DNA of 55,622 nucleotides from NCBI RefSeq assembly GCF_000243695.2, contig NZ_AHMN02000007.1, positions 325,001 to 380,622 on the forward strand, given 5' to 3'. The notes under the pieces are model-generated. The model had not been told where the DNA came from. It saw only the letters and a list, made by a program, of their open reading frames with translations, and did not search any database. Origin of the DNA: Leptospira kirschneri serovar Cynopteri str. 3522 CT. Lineage in GTDB: Bacteria; Spirochaetota; Leptospiria; Leptospirales; Leptospiraceae. Of this stretch, positions 8,593 through 24,284 are shown piece after piece. Numbering within the stretch: the stretch's first letter is position 1; each line of letters begins with the position of its first letter. Position numbers and translations under genes: made by a program.

Positions 8593-9749
8593 TTGGTTTC
8601 CTTTTCCAGAATTGCTTTCAAATCTTTTGCAAATGCGAGCGTTAGTTTTTTCATTCCTATCGAATTGAGATGAATCAGATCGTAATAGTAATTCCCGTTA
8701 TCCGGACCGTCCAACATATCCTGATAATCAAGTAACGGAACCGGATTAGAAGGATGGATTCTTTTTAGTTCTCTTTTCCAAACTTCGTTTCTTTCCGTAA
8801 GTCTCCATTTTTGTATGAGTTGACTATAAGGTGCGACTACTCCGATTATTTGTATGTCTTGACCGTTTTCTTTTCCGATTTTTCTGATTTCGTCGTGTAA
8901 AATCTTAAGACGATCGAAGTACTGTTTTGTGACTTCGTCTTCTTTTGCATGTGTAACTATATGATTTGCGATAATGCAGGTATCAAAGATCGCCTTTTTA
9001 TGAAATCGATCCGAACCTTTTGGAATCGGTAGACCGTTAGCAGGATCTGTCTTTTCGATACAGTTAGAAATGTCTTGAATAGGATACATGCTGATTCTTT
9101 CTAGATAAGAATTCTCATAGTCCCAAGGATTCAGATTTTCTATTTTAAAACGTTTCCCTATATCTTTGATCCTTTTAGAAGGACTTAAAATCAGATCTTG
9201 AATGTCTCTCCTATAAGCGATGGACTTCAAAGTAATGTAGATAAGATCGTTCACATTCACTTGATAACCGAAATCATAAATTCTGGAATACACTTCCAGA
9301 CGATTGAATTCGGAAATCATCGCAAGAGTAGGTAGATTTAGAATTTTTTGACCAACCCAAGGAGTTGTCACTTCAAATACGTGAACTACCGTTTTTACGT
9401 TTTTAAAATGAGGAAGAGTTTTTAAAACGGCCAGATCTTGTACGATCAACTCGGTTCCTGGAATTGCAATGGACTGAACTTTTTTTCTTAAAGAAGAAAG
9501 TTCCTGATTCAAAATAGGAATGGACAAACCTTGATATGCGACCGATGTTCCTACGACCAAAACGTCTGGATCAAATTCTTTTTGTTTTTCAAGAACGTGA
9601 TCCGTAATTCTAGAAACGTTAGCCGCGTATGAATTCTTTTTTAAAAAAGGTTTATAACAACCGAACTGCATTACGGTTTCGAGCCCAACTAGGATCAAAA
9701 CCGGAATCCAAAACTTGGAATCTTTGATAAACGCAATATATTCTTTCAT
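8589..9749 (-). CDS. SGNH-hydrolase-like membrane-anchored protein (DUF1574 type), first copy
   Basis: This 386-residue protein has an N-terminal membrane helix (about 12-28) and a periplasmic SGNH-like domain. The Ser motif is VVGTSVAYQGLS near residue 66, and the C-terminal catalytic Asp/His candidate is YYYDLIHLNSIGMKKL. It has the same fold pattern as the protein at 6124-7188, but the sequences have diverged strongly, so this is an old duplication. It sits between the two MBOAT genes: 14 bases after the first, and sharing an ATGA overlap with the second. This is the arrangement of AlgI/AlgJ-type O-acetylation pairs. Whether it is an esterase or a transferase cannot be told from sequence. 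Confidence 0.78.
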   Translation of the reverse strand: MKEYIAFIKDSKFWIPVLILVGLETVMQFGCYKPFLKKNSYAANVSRITDHVLEKQKEFDPDVLVVGTSVAYQGLSIPILNQELSSLRKKVQSIAIPGTELIVQDLAVLKTLPHFKNVKTVVHVFEVTTPWVGQKILNLPTLAMISEFNRLEVYSRIYDFGYQVNVNDLIYITLKSIAYRRDIQDLILSPSKRIKDIGKRFKIENLNPWDYENSYLERISMYPIQDISNCIEKTDPANGLPIPKGSDRFHKKAIFDTCIIANHIVTHAKEDEVTKQYFDRLKILHDEIRKIGKENGQDIQIIGVVAPYSQLIQKWRLTERNEVWKRELKRIHPSNPVPLLDYQDMLDGPDNGNYYYDLIHLNSIGMKKLTLAFAKDLKAILEKETK

Positions 9750-9763
9750 ATTGGATTTTTATC

Positions 9764-11176
<1,413 letters not shown>

Positions 11177-11247
11177 TTTCGTCTAAATCAAGCTTTGGAA
11201 TATCTGAAGAGCAGTTTTTCAAAATAGAATATACTTACAACTTCAAT

Positions 11248-12636
<1,389 letters not shown>

Positions 12637-12823
12637 ACATCCATTAAACGTATATATAATAGATCGTTTGATTTCTTTTCAGTTTTTGGGATTAATTTTA
12701 AAAGTAATCTCATCGGATTTAAATTTTTGGACAAGTTGTAGTTTTCACTAAATTAAAAATTTATTTAATATAGATTGTCGATAGAAATTTCCGAATGACT
12801 CAATTCAAATAAATTCCCATATT

Positions 12824-13414
12824 CTAATATTCAAATAGTCCTCGGATCAGGTTTCCGTTTTGGCTCGGAAAAAAAAATGGAGAATAAAGTCCTGAAACTT
12901 TGCCTTCCGATTTTAGATCGGGAACAAAAATCACAATTCTTTCTAAACCTAAAAATCCTCTTAACAAACCGGTTTTATGTATAACTTGAATTCCGTTTTG
13001 TTTTCGATTCCACTGAAAGACATTCTTGTCGAAAAAGAACTTCCTTTCTAAAAAAAGTAAATCCCCTCTCAGAAATAAAGAAGTGAAACAAGTCCTACCG
13101 ATAAAACGCGCCCAATCTAAGATAAAACCAAGTCCTATATAACCGAAAATGATAACGCCGACCGCCAGATACAATCTTGGATCCTGTAAGATCGGAAGAT
13201 TTAAAACTTTCGGAATCAATAGAAAATCGGTAAATTTTTGAAGATAAAAAGCGGAAAGTTGCGCCGCAAAATAACAACCGTATAACACTCCAAAGACGAC
13301 TAAAGTAATAAATATCGGAGGAATGGGATTGATCTTCAGACGAATCTGACTTCCCGTTTGATTTGAATTCAGGGATTCCCAGCCGGAGTAAATTTTTTTT
13401 TCATTCTGTTTCAT
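12824..13414 (-). CDS. Small membrane protein of unknown function
   Basis: This is a 196-residue protein not assigned to any family I know. It has two clear hydrophobic segments, about residues 33-55 (FITLVVFGVLYGCYFAAQLS) and 80-100 (LAVGVIIFGYIGLGFILDW). A basic C-terminal domain rich in Phe and Leu follows, including the segment IQVIHKTGLLRGFLGLERI. That layout, two helices followed by a soluble domain, resembles small PH-like membrane proteins, but I cannot show it. The gene begins four bases after the stop of the GT4 glycosyltransferase and is therefore almost certainly in its operon. It may assist membrane glycan synthesis, which is inference from context only. Confidence 0.68.
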   Translation of the reverse strand: MKQNEKKIYSGWESLNSNQTGSQIRLKINPIPPIFITLVVFGVLYGCYFAAQLSAFYLQKFTDFLLIPKVLNLPILQDPRLYLAVGVIIFGYIGLGFILDWARFIGRTCFTSLFLRGDLLFLERKFFFDKNVFQWNRKQNGIQVIHKTGLLRGFLGLERIVIFVPDLKSEGKVSGLYSPFFFPSQNGNLIRGLFEY

Positions 13415-13418
13415 GTTT

Positions 13419-14561
<1,143 letters not shown>

Positions 14562-14580
14562 CGTAAATTGGTTATCAATT

Positions 14581-15990
14581 TTAATTCTTTTCCGAAGTTG
14601 TATACTTCAAAGAGAATAAAAGTAAAACATATTGAAAAATCGCAAAATATAAAAGATAAGAAGCCATCATTAGTTTCTCTTCTACGCCGTTACCTAAAAT
14701 CGAACGGTTAAAAAGGAGAATCAAAACCGAGCCGACTATAAAATAAAAAGACACTTTATCTTTTTCAAATATAAGTTTTATAGAATATACAATTCTTTTT
14801 GGAAAAGGACTGGAGCTTGTTTTCCAAAAAGGAAGAACCGAACGTTCCGCAAAAGACCAAGTCTGATCGAGTAGAATTCCCGAAGGATACAAAAGAAAAA
14901 CGAAAGAATGTATCCAGGAAATTCCGCTGAATACAATCGAAAAAACGAACAGACAACCCAGAGTCAATTCTATATTACGTTTTACAAATACTTTCCAAAA
15001 GAACGGAATCACAAGGGCTAAAGAAAGAATAGAATACATCCATTTCACAACCAATTCGTTCAATTCTTGAAGAGGATAACCAAGTCGAGATTGATTTAGG
15101 ACGTCTGCATAATTTAAGAAGTATTTTGCAAGAGTAGCGTTTAAACTCTGGTTGTTTTTCCAGGCCCTAAACAGAGGCGATTTTAAATAATTATCTAAAA
15201 TCAATTGTTTCCAAGTTAAAGTCATCTCGATCGTAAACGAAGGCGCATATAAACAAGGAAGTAAAATCCAAAACAGAACAAATACAAACGTATAAAAAAT
15301 CGCTCGGTAACGTTTCTGCATTAGAAAAAAAAGTAAAAAAGCTCCCGGAGTCAGTTTGATTACGATCGCAAGAGAAAGTAAAAAACCGGATAACCAGTCT
15401 TTGTTAGTATGAACGGAAGTCAAAATCAAAAAGATTAGAATCAAACTGACTTGATTGTTGTTCTGATGATTTTCCAAAAATCTCAGGTTGAGGATACAAA
15501 GAACAATGACAAAAAGTAAATTTCCTTTTCGATGAAAACGAACGGAAAGAATATACAGAGAGCCTAACAAAGCCAGAAAATTCAACGTAAGAAAAATTGC
15601 AGATGCAACCTCGTACGGAAACAGAGAAATCGGAATGAGTAAAAAAGCGAACGTAGGCGGATAGATATAAGAACCGACCCCTTCCATCATATCTTTTAGT
15701 TGTAGAAAAACTTTTGGAGTAAAAATCTCTTCGATTTTAATTTCTCCCGATCTAAGTTTTGTAAGAATTTCTTCTATCTGATCTAAGTTGTATAAATTAT
15801 TTCCTTGAGTAAATCGAATCGAAGCATTATAATAATCCCGAAAATCGGATCTGTTTTCGGATTTTAATATACCGTTAATAAAGAAGAGAGAAAAAAATAA
15901 GACGGTTCCTCCAACAATCCAGTTTCTCAATTGCATTCTGAAACACTTTTCAATTCCTTTAGAAAAGCCAACCAATAAAAAATCATACAT
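14581..15990 (-). CDS. GT87-like (DUF2029) membrane glycosyltransferase
   Basis: This 469-residue polytopic protein has about ten helices. Landmarks of the GT87/DUF2029 family are visible: SDFRDYYNASIRFTQGNNLY (acidic residues plus the alanine-rich site after the first helix), YIYPPTFAFLLIPIS, and LSGFLLSLAIVIKLTPG with the K-x-T/Y-P motif. Family members such as the mycobacterial PimE-type mannosyltransferases use polyprenyl-phosphate-sugar donors on the periplasmic side. It is the first gene of the minus-strand envelope block. The 228-base gap to the divergent queA must contain its promoter. An in-frame ATG 18 codons downstream (15936) begins MQLRNWIVGG and could be the true start. Confidence 0.83.
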   Translation of the reverse strand: MYDFLLVGFSKGIEKCFRMQLRNWIVGGTVLFFSLFFINGILKSENRSDFRDYYNASIRFTQGNNLYNLDQIEEILTKLRSGEIKIEEIFTPKVFLQLKDMMEGVGSYIYPPTFAFLLIPISLFPYEVASAIFLTLNFLALLGSLYILSVRFHRKGNLLFVIVLCILNLRFLENHQNNNQVSLILIFLILTSVHTNKDWLSGFLLSLAIVIKLTPGAFLLFFLMQKRYRAIFYTFVFVLFWILLPCLYAPSFTIEMTLTWKQLILDNYLKSPLFRAWKNNQSLNATLAKYFLNYADVLNQSRLGYPLQELNELVVKWMYSILSLALVIPFFWKVFVKRNIELTLGCLFVFSIVFSGISWIHSFVFLLYPSGILLDQTWSFAERSVLPFWKTSSSPFPKRIVYSIKLIFEKDKVSFYFIVGSVLILLFNRSILGNGVEEKLMMASYLLYFAIFQYVLLLFSLKYTTSEKN

Positions 15991-16218
15991 ATTCTTTTCT
16001 GCTTTGTTTCTAAGAGGGAGCGTCCAACAATGGGACGGATTTGTGAAGTAGGCTCATCTCATTTCTGTATACAAAATCTATCAAATTGTTTTTTATTAAA
16101 ACGGGTCTCAAAAATAAAATTTAACTTAAAATGATTTTGAGCCATATTTGAAAAAAGTTTCTTGAGATAACTTTTAATCTAAAAAATTTAGCAACGTTAC
16201 GCCCTCTCATTCAAAAAA

Positions 16219-17271
<1,053 letters not shown>

Positions 17272-17281
17272 GGAACTCGAC

Positions 17282-18919
<1,638 letters not shown>

Positions 18920-19172
18920 AAACCGTAATCTACTTTGTAATAATGCGACAAAATCTTGAAAAAATTTCTTTCCTAAACATGGAAAAAATTCCAAACTGTA
19001 GAAAAAAAGACTTATTTTTGAAATATTATTATTTGTTTTTATACAGTCCAAATTGAACAGATTTTGAGAGGAGATTTTTTTTATCCGAATGACTTTTCGG
19101 GATTATTCATAGAACGGGATCTATATTTGAGACTGGTCCTTCGATTCTGATTACCGATAATAAATTAAGAGC

Positions 19173-20528
19173 ATGAAAATCATCGGGGTCATTAATATTC
19201 AATCCTCTTTGTTTATCAGCAGCCTTTCCGCGGTTGGATTAGGGGTTCTTTTATCCATTACTCAGGTCAAAACCCCGGAGAATTTTCAAGAAATAGAGTT
19301 TTCCCCTTTAAAAGAAAAAAACGAATTCAGCCCTACCTTCAAAGGGAAAAGAGAACCAAAAGAAATTCAGACATTTGAAATTTTAGGTTCTAAAGAAATC
19401 TATAAAATAGAAAAAGATTTAGAACTCACTGAAAACAGTGGTTTCAACTTTACGGGAATGGGGAATGTTTGGAGAAGTTTTTCTCACAATTTAAACTGGA
19501 AACAACCGGATATTCTATTGAACGATTCGAATTTAGTTTGGTCGGGAGCTCGTTTTTTAGGAGTAAAACAAGATAAATTTCAAATGATGGCTTCCGTTCT
19601 TCCTACCTTGCCTTTTTCGGAATTGTCTCCTTCTTTCAAAGGAAGAAAGTCGGACCCTTTTGGAGCCGCGACAGGAATGAATCAAGCTAAGTTAGACTCC
19701 TTTGAATTGAGTTATGCAGTTTTACCGGGAGTAAACGCAATTTTGAAAACCGGAAATTCTCTTCCTTATACTGCGGATCAAAGGGATCAGGGTTATTCAA
19801 TGGCTGGATTTTCTTTTCAACCAAACGAATATCTCAGTACAAAAATTGTCTCTGGGAGTTCTTTCGGAAATTCAAGTTTAACAGCAAACAGACTTTCTTA
19901 TTCTAATTATTCTGCCAATTCTCAATTTACAAACATAGATCCGAATATTGGAAACAATCCGGTTCTTAGAAGTCAGGCAATGGGAAATACAGGAGGCAGG
20001 GTAATCGAATGGCAGGCAAACATTCAGCCCGTTAGACGCCTTTCATTTCAAACTTCTGTTTTGAATAAAGAAAAAGACAAAGGGTTTTATAATCCGGAAG
20101 CGGCTCGTTTTTCTATGTTTATTGATTTTTCTAAAATCATTTTGAATGTAAGATACAGTTATTCTGCAGATCCAAATACTAGAAATAACGGACTTTATAT
20201 CACTCCCGAATCCGATGCAACTACTCTCGGATTTACGATGCTTTTAGATCCGGCAGGAAGATATTCTTTATTCTTCGGGAACAATTACTACAATTTACTC
20301 TCTCAAAAAAATTCCGGAATCAATACTCAGGTCGACGAACCACTACGTTCTTTTTCAGCCAGTTTCCGAGGAAAAACTAGTTTTCAGAATGCGATTTTTT
20401 TCATGAACTTCAGAAACAATCTTTCCAAAGGTGTAATTTATACAGACGTGGGGCCGTATAGACTTCCTGCCTTTTCTCAATATTACACTGAGTATTTTAC
20501 TTCCTTAGGAATGGAACTCTCCTTCTAA
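19173..20528 (+). CDS. Probable outer-membrane beta-barrel protein
   Basis: This 451-residue protein has a hydrophobic N-terminal signal-like segment (about 10-30), then polar sequence rich in Ser, Asn, Phe and Tyr with alternating hydrophobic residues. It ends in LGMELSF with a C-terminal Phe, as outer-membrane barrels do. Repeated short strands such as [27 protein letters not shown] and [21 protein letters not shown] suggest adjacent beta-strands. No named family was recognised. It might be a porin-like protein with a short periplasmic N-terminal region (residues 35-130) before the barrel. It stands alone after a 253-base gap and is followed by ybaB on the same strand. Confidence 0.7.
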   Translation: MKIIGVINIQSSLFISSLSAVGLGVLLSITQVKTPENFQEIEFSPLKEKNEFSPTFKGKREPKEIQTFEILGSKEIYKIEKDLELTENSGFNFTGMGNVWRSFSHNLNWKQPDILLNDSNLVWSGARFLGVKQDKFQMMASVLPTLPFSELSPSFKGRKSDPFGAATGMNQAKLDSFELSYAVLPGVNAILKTGNSLPYTADQRDQGYSMAGFSFQPNEYLSTKIVSGSSFGNSSLTANRLSYSNYSANSQFTNIDPNIGNNPVLRSQAMGNTGGRVIEWQANIQPVRRLSFQTSVLNKEKDKGFYNPEAARFSMFIDFSKIILNVRYSYSADPNTRNNGLYITPESDATTLGFTMLLDPAGRYSLFFGNNYYNLLSQKNSGINTQVDEPLRSFSASFRGKTSFQNAIFFMNFRNNLSKGVIYTDVGPYRLPAFSQYYTEYFTSLGMELSF

Positions 20529-20644
20529 CTTCTTTTCTAGTTGTTTGTTTTAACGTTTTTGAAATTGAATCGAAAAAAATTTCGATCGATCGTTTGGGTT
20601 TGTAAAAAAACCATAGCTAAAAGTTTTTTGAGAGGGAATATAAA

Positions 20645-20950
<306 letters not shown>

Positions 20951-21102
20951 ACGCAATTATATGCGTAATTAAGAATGTAACGAGATTAGAACTACTCGAA
21001 AGTTGACAAATGTGACCTAAATTGTAGGAACTACTGCATTTTATTAAAAATTTCTAAAGAATTATCGCATAAAATTCTTTTAGGTTTTGGGGCAAGCTTT
21101 TA

Positions 21103-21846
21103 ATGTTTAGTTTAAAAAAGAAACAGTATTATTTGTTATCTTTTACGATTTACATTTCTTTGATTGAGTTTTGTTCGTTGAGCCATTCAAAAACGGAAAA
21201 CTTGCCTGCTTTCAAGATCACCTTGCCATTGTTATCTGGAGAATATTATTCTAATATTCAAAAATTAGAAGAAGGTTATTTTGTAAGACAATTATTTTTG
21301 GACATGACTCGAAAGCAGAATCAGTTTGTTTTTACACAATTGAGCGTGACACTCAGTAAAAACCGAGAAGAAACTAGAATTGAAGGAATTGTAAAAACTA
21401 CGGCCCGAGGAGCTGAGTTGATTCCTGAATCTTGTAGGGTTTTTACGAATAAGGAATCTGGAAACAGATGGGCTTTAGTAAGGGTTTACGATTGTGATCA
21501 TCTTTCTTTTCACATCGAATCTAATCGGCCTAATTTCATTTCTATCGAGCCGGATTTTATACCTGGAAATTTAATCGGAGTTTATAGAAAATCTGCGTCT
21601 TCCAATCCAAGTAAAATCAGCGCTCTCGTTTTGGAAAGTAAGGGAAAAATTTTAGAGGTTTGGGGACTTAGACTTTCAAGAGTGAGGAAAAACGCAAGCG
21701 TTGTATTAGAAAAACAAAACGGACAAAAATATTCAGTCCGAGCTTTAGAAACCGTTGGGCAGGTTATGGTGGAAAAAGTCTCTGTCGAAAAAGGAGATAT
21801 TCTTTTATACGACAATCACACTAATTTCGGTTCATTCATAGATTAA
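21103..21846 (+). CDS. Exported protein of unknown function, possible lipoprotein
   Basis: This is a 247-residue protein that I do not recognise. Residues 5-8 are basic, about 9-22 are hydrophobic and Cys24 follows in SLIEFC. That gives a signal peptide with a possible, atypical lipobox. The mature part is predicted mixed beta, with a cysteine pair in [10 protein letters not shown] and RVYDCDHL about 20 residues apart, and a final domain (about 165-240) with alternating hydrophobics. Ribosome site and promoter are not obvious. The gene ends 12 bases before the stop of the convergent LRR lipoprotein, so the two messages meet tail to tail. Confidence 0.62.
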   Translation: MFSLKKKQYYLLSFTIYISLIEFCSLSHSKTENLPAFKITLPLLSGEYYSNIQKLEEGYFVRQLFLDMTRKQNQFVFTQLSVTLSKNREETRIEGIVKTTARGAELIPESCRVFTNKESGNRWALVRVYDCDHLSFHIESNRPNFISIEPDFIPGNLIGVYRKSASSNPSKISALVLESKGKILEVWGLRLSRVRKNASVVLEKQNGQKYSVRALETVGQVMVEKVSVEKGDILLYDNHTNFGSFID

Positions 21847-21858
21847 AAAATTAGAATA

Positions 21859-22584
21859 TTATAATCCTGGATGTATTGGAACTAGTTTGAGATAGGGGAG
21901 TCGTTTTCGGATTTGATCCAATTCTTCCTTGGATAAGTTTAATTCCGACCATTCTAAATAACGTAGATGATTCATTTCATAGACTGGATGTATTTCTTTG
22001 ATTTTAGTATGTCCAATTCGGAGTTCTAGTAAATTTTTACAATTTGAGATCGGTTCTAAGGTTGAAATTTCAGTGTTTCGAATGTCTAGTTGTTGTAATT
22101 TACATTCTGAGCCGATAAAAGATAAGTCTTTGACTTTTGTTTTATACAAACCTAATTTAGTTAATTTTCCAATTTCGGAATATTGTTTTAGATCTTTCTC
22201 ATCCACAGAAGTTTCTCCTAGATATAAACTGTGTAGGACGGTTAGTTGGGACAAAGGAGAAAGTTCTTTTACTTTGGTTCCGCTTACGTTTAGAAAACCG
22301 ATCGTTTTTAAAGAACTGAGTTCTTCTAAATTCTGAAATTCGGGATGTAAAATTTCCAATGAAACTAAATTTCTAAAATCTATTAGCCTAGTTGTATCTG
22401 GGAATTCACTTTTATCAAATCCGATCCAACGAATTTGATACGGATAATATCTGAGAATTTTACCTTCTTTAGAAAATACCGGAATTCCACCTGGAATGGA
22501 TTCTTTTTTGAATAAAGAACAAGAAAAGATCCAAAAACAAAAAATTAAAATCTTGAGTAAGGTAAAAAAACGGATTTGGATCAT
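21859..22584 (-). CDS. Leucine-rich-repeat lipoprotein
   Basis: This 241-residue protein begins with a hydrophobic signal ending in WIFSC, Cys22 being the likely lipidated residue. From about residue 65 to 225 it has seven or so internalin-like repeats of 21-23 residues, for example [20 protein letters not shown] and [19 protein letters not shown]. Each has the L-x-x-L-x-L-x-x-T-x-(I/V) core. Such proteins form a curved solenoid for protein binding. Many Leptospira LRR proteins are exported and proposed to meet host molecules, but the target of this one is unknown. The gene is monocistronic and convergent with the upstream exported protein. Confidence 0.83.
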   Translation of the reverse strand: MIQIRFFTLLKILIFCFWIFSCSLFKKESIPGGIPVFSKEGKILRYYPYQIRWIGFDKSEFPDTTRLIDFRNLVSLEILHPEFQNLEELSSLKTIGFLNVSGTKVKELSPLSQLTVLHSLYLGETSVDEKDLKQYSEIGKLTKLGLYKTKVKDLSFIGSECKLQQLDIRNTEISTLEPISNCKNLLELRIGHTKIKEIHPVYEMNHLRYLEWSELNLSKEELDQIRKRLPYLKLVPIHPGL

Positions 22585-22791
22585 CTAAGTTATCAACCAA
22601 TCAAAAATAAAATGTCGTGTATAAGTTTAAATTTCAAAACTTCACTGCCAAATTTGTGGGATTCTAGGAACTCCTACTTTTTTAGAATAGAATATTCTAA
22701 TTTTGATAACTTAAGATCTTCTACAAAATTAGAGTTCCACAAATTTTTACCTAAAACCTTTTCTAATAAGGTTTGATTCTACAAAATAACT

Positions 22792-22888
22792 TGGATTCTG
22801 TGTAAGAAACTAAGTTTTTATATAAAAAATGTGGGAACTACCACTTTAGAAAACGATCTCTCATTTTCTTTGGTATAAATTCACGTTA
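22792..22888. repeat. Decayed intergenic repeat (GTGTAAGAAA ... GTGGGAACTACCAC ... CACGTTAAAA)
   Basis: The order of motifs matches the decayed copy at 4630-4757 and the inner part of the copies near 26740 and 55195. The outer ends (TTCTGTGTAAGAAA and AAATTCACGTTAAAA) correspond to the AAG-side and AACGTGAA-side ends of the family. Divergence is high, so the limits are approximate. Confidence 0.5.
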
Positions 22889-22926
22889 AAAATTCAAATT
22901 TGTTTTACTTTATTCTGATTTTGAGT

Positions 22927-22957
22927 TTGACTCTCATCTTCACGTTTTCAAGATAAT
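22927..22957 (+). promoter_or_regulatory. Candidate promoter of the haem-uptake operon
   Basis: TTGACT (22927-22932) and GATAAT (22952-22957) are separated by 19 bases, which is slightly long. They lie 25 bases before the lipoprotein start and match the vegetative -35/-10 pattern. No convincing Fur or PerR operator was recognised by eye. Confidence 0.35.
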
Positions 22958-22981
22958 CCAAAATTAGGAAAGGAGTTCAAT

Positions 22982-23560
22982 ATGAGAAAAATTCAAAAAT
23001 ATACAAATACAGCAGTCATTTTCAGTTTGATTCTTAGTGTATTCTTAAATTGTAAAGACGACAAAAAAGACGATATAGATCCGTTATTAATTTTGGTCGG
23101 TTTAGTTTCGGGTTCATCTAGTTATAACTGTTCGGCAACCGTAAAGGGAAAAGTCGCTTCTTTGCCTGCGATGACCGCAACTACTTCCGTTCAAACTCTT
23201 GTTTACGGTAAGGTTCCGTTTGTAAATCATTCTATTGCAGCCGTAAAAGTGACAGGCGCTGTCAATGGAACTAGAATCGTTTTTACCGGACGAAATGTTG
23301 CTGATTTTGATGAAGGAACTTCCAATAATGAAAACGCACCTTTGATTTATAATACTTCTTCTTGTCCACTTGCCGATTCTAGCCAAGATACTACAAGATC
23401 GACTTACACAACAAATAGCGAAGGTCAATATGGTTCTACAGTTGGAGATGGTCCTTACACTTATACTTTAAATGCTACAAAAGGCGGGGATTACTACTTC
23501 GTTTTTTATCTTGCAAGTAGAACCGCAGAACCTCCTACGACCACATTTCAATTACAGTAA
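22982..23560 (+). CDS. Small lipoprotein, first gene of the haem-uptake operon
   Basis: This 192-residue lipoprotein has a signal peptide ending in SVFLNC (Cys24 lipidated) followed by a charged KDDKKDDID tether. The remainder is Thr/Ser/Gly-rich and likely all-beta, with cysteines at [10 protein letters not shown] and NTSSCPLAD. The last strand region ([22 protein letters not shown]) resembles an immunoglobulin-like domain, but I cannot name the family. AAGGAG sits before the ATG. The gene is 22 bases ahead of the HmuY-like gene, which itself overlaps the TonB-receptor gene, so a role at the cell surface in haem or metal capture is a reasonable inference. Confidence 0.78.
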   Translation: MRKIQKYTNTAVIFSLILSVFLNCKDDKKDDIDPLLILVGLVSGSSSYNCSATVKGKVASLPAMTATTSVQTLVYGKVPFVNHSIAAVKVTGAVNGTRIVFTGRNVADFDEGTSNNENAPLIYNTSSCPLADSSQDTTRSTYTTNSEGQYGSTVGDGPYTYTLNATKGGDYYFVFYLASRTAEPPTTTFQLQ

Positions 23561-23582
23561 AATTTAGATTTTTATCGATAAA

Positions 23583-24284
23583 ATGAACCAATTCCCGATC
23601 CTTAAACAGTTTTTAAAATATACCTGTTTTTGGTTCGGGATTTTCATTCTATTTCATTGTGCAAGACAACATCCCGCCGTCGATCAAAACGAGGTCGCGT
23701 TCAAACAAGCGCTTCTCGATCTACAAAAACAAATCGAAGAATCTACTCGGTCCAAAATCATTTCTACAGAACCAAATGGAGATGGTTCTTTCACTACAAA
23801 CATCCGGTCCGTTTCGTATGACGTTTGGATCAAATATAATTTTGCCGACAAATCCCAAGCTTTTGTTCCGGATGTGTCTGGAGGTTGGGACGTAGGTTTT
23901 CAAAGATTTAAGCTTCAAACCAATAGCGGGCTCACACATTCCGAAGGACAAGGTGGGGCTTGTATGGCCAATCCCGTAGTTACCAATTTTGAGATTGCAG
24001 CGTCGTCTACTTCTACCGCTTTGGGTTGTGCAAATGTTTCTTTTTCTCCCGATACAAACGTATCCGAACTTGCAAGTGGAGGAATTCAAACAAATTACGT
24101 AGGCAATGATGTACTTAATAAATGGTTCAACTACAGTCTCGCTTTTTTACAACCTAATTATAAGGTTTTTGTAATCCGTTCCAACACGGGGAATGAATAC
24201 TATTTGTTTCAAATTACTGGTTATTATAACTCCGAAGGCACTTCGGCCCATCCAACCATTCGATGGAAACAAATACAATATTAA
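23583..24284 (+). CDS. HmuY-like haem-binding lipoprotein
   Basis: This 233-residue lipoprotein has a signal with FILFHC (Cys26). The fold signature of the HmuY family is visible: an N-terminal strand [11 protein letters not shown] (77-87), the core [18 protein letters not shown] (101-118) followed by GQGGA, and a C-terminal [20 protein letters not shown] (194-213) leading to GYYNSEGTS. HmuY in Porphyromonas is a surface haemophore that passes haem to its TonB receptor HmuR. Here the next gene is a TonB-dependent receptor overlapping by 22 bases, the same pairing. The haem-ligand histidines of P. gingivalis HmuY are not obviously retained (His119 is one candidate), so ligand choice is uncertain. 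Confidence 0.82.
   Translation: MNQFPILKQFLKYTCFWFGIFILFHCARQHPAVDQNEVAFKQALLDLQKQIEESTRSKIISTEPNGDGSFTTNIRSVSYDVWIKYNFADKSQAFVPDVSGGWDVGFQRFKLQTNSGLTHSEGQGGACMANPVVTNFEIAASSTSTALGCANVSFSPDTNVSELASGGIQTNYVGNDVLNKWFNYSLAFLQPNYKVFVIRSNTGNEYYLFQITGYYNSEGTSAHPTIRWKQIQY

Larger units (their letters stand above)
22585..22981. other. Divergent gap with repeat remnants and the haem-operon promoter region
   Basis: No gene is supported; one short open frame is not convincing. The stretch 22792-22888 is a decayed copy of the dispersed repeat (TGTAAGAAA, then TGTGGGAACTACCAC, then ATTCACGTTAAAA). A hairpin AAACCTT/AAGGTTT lies at about 22755-22774. The last 60 bases contain the candidate promoter and a strong AAGGAG ribosome site for the lipoprotein gene. 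Confidence 0.5.

Noticed and set aside
18939..18984. AT-rich imperfect hairpin after the Lon-like gene as a terminator
   Set aside because: The stem is almost all A-T with mismatches and lacks a following T-run on the plus strand.
21003..21030. TTGACA promoter before the exported-protein gene at 21103
   Set aside because: The -35 is perfect, but no -10 box lies at acceptable spacing; the area also carries GTAGGAACTACTGCA, similar to the repeat motifs.
22755..22774. Hairpin AAACCTT/AAGGTTT as a terminator
   Set aside because: No gene on either strand ends nearby and no T-run follows; it may be repeat-derived.
23630..24089. Open frames overlapping the HmuY-like gene on both strands
   Set aside because: They are out of frame with a family-matching gene and have no homology-like features.
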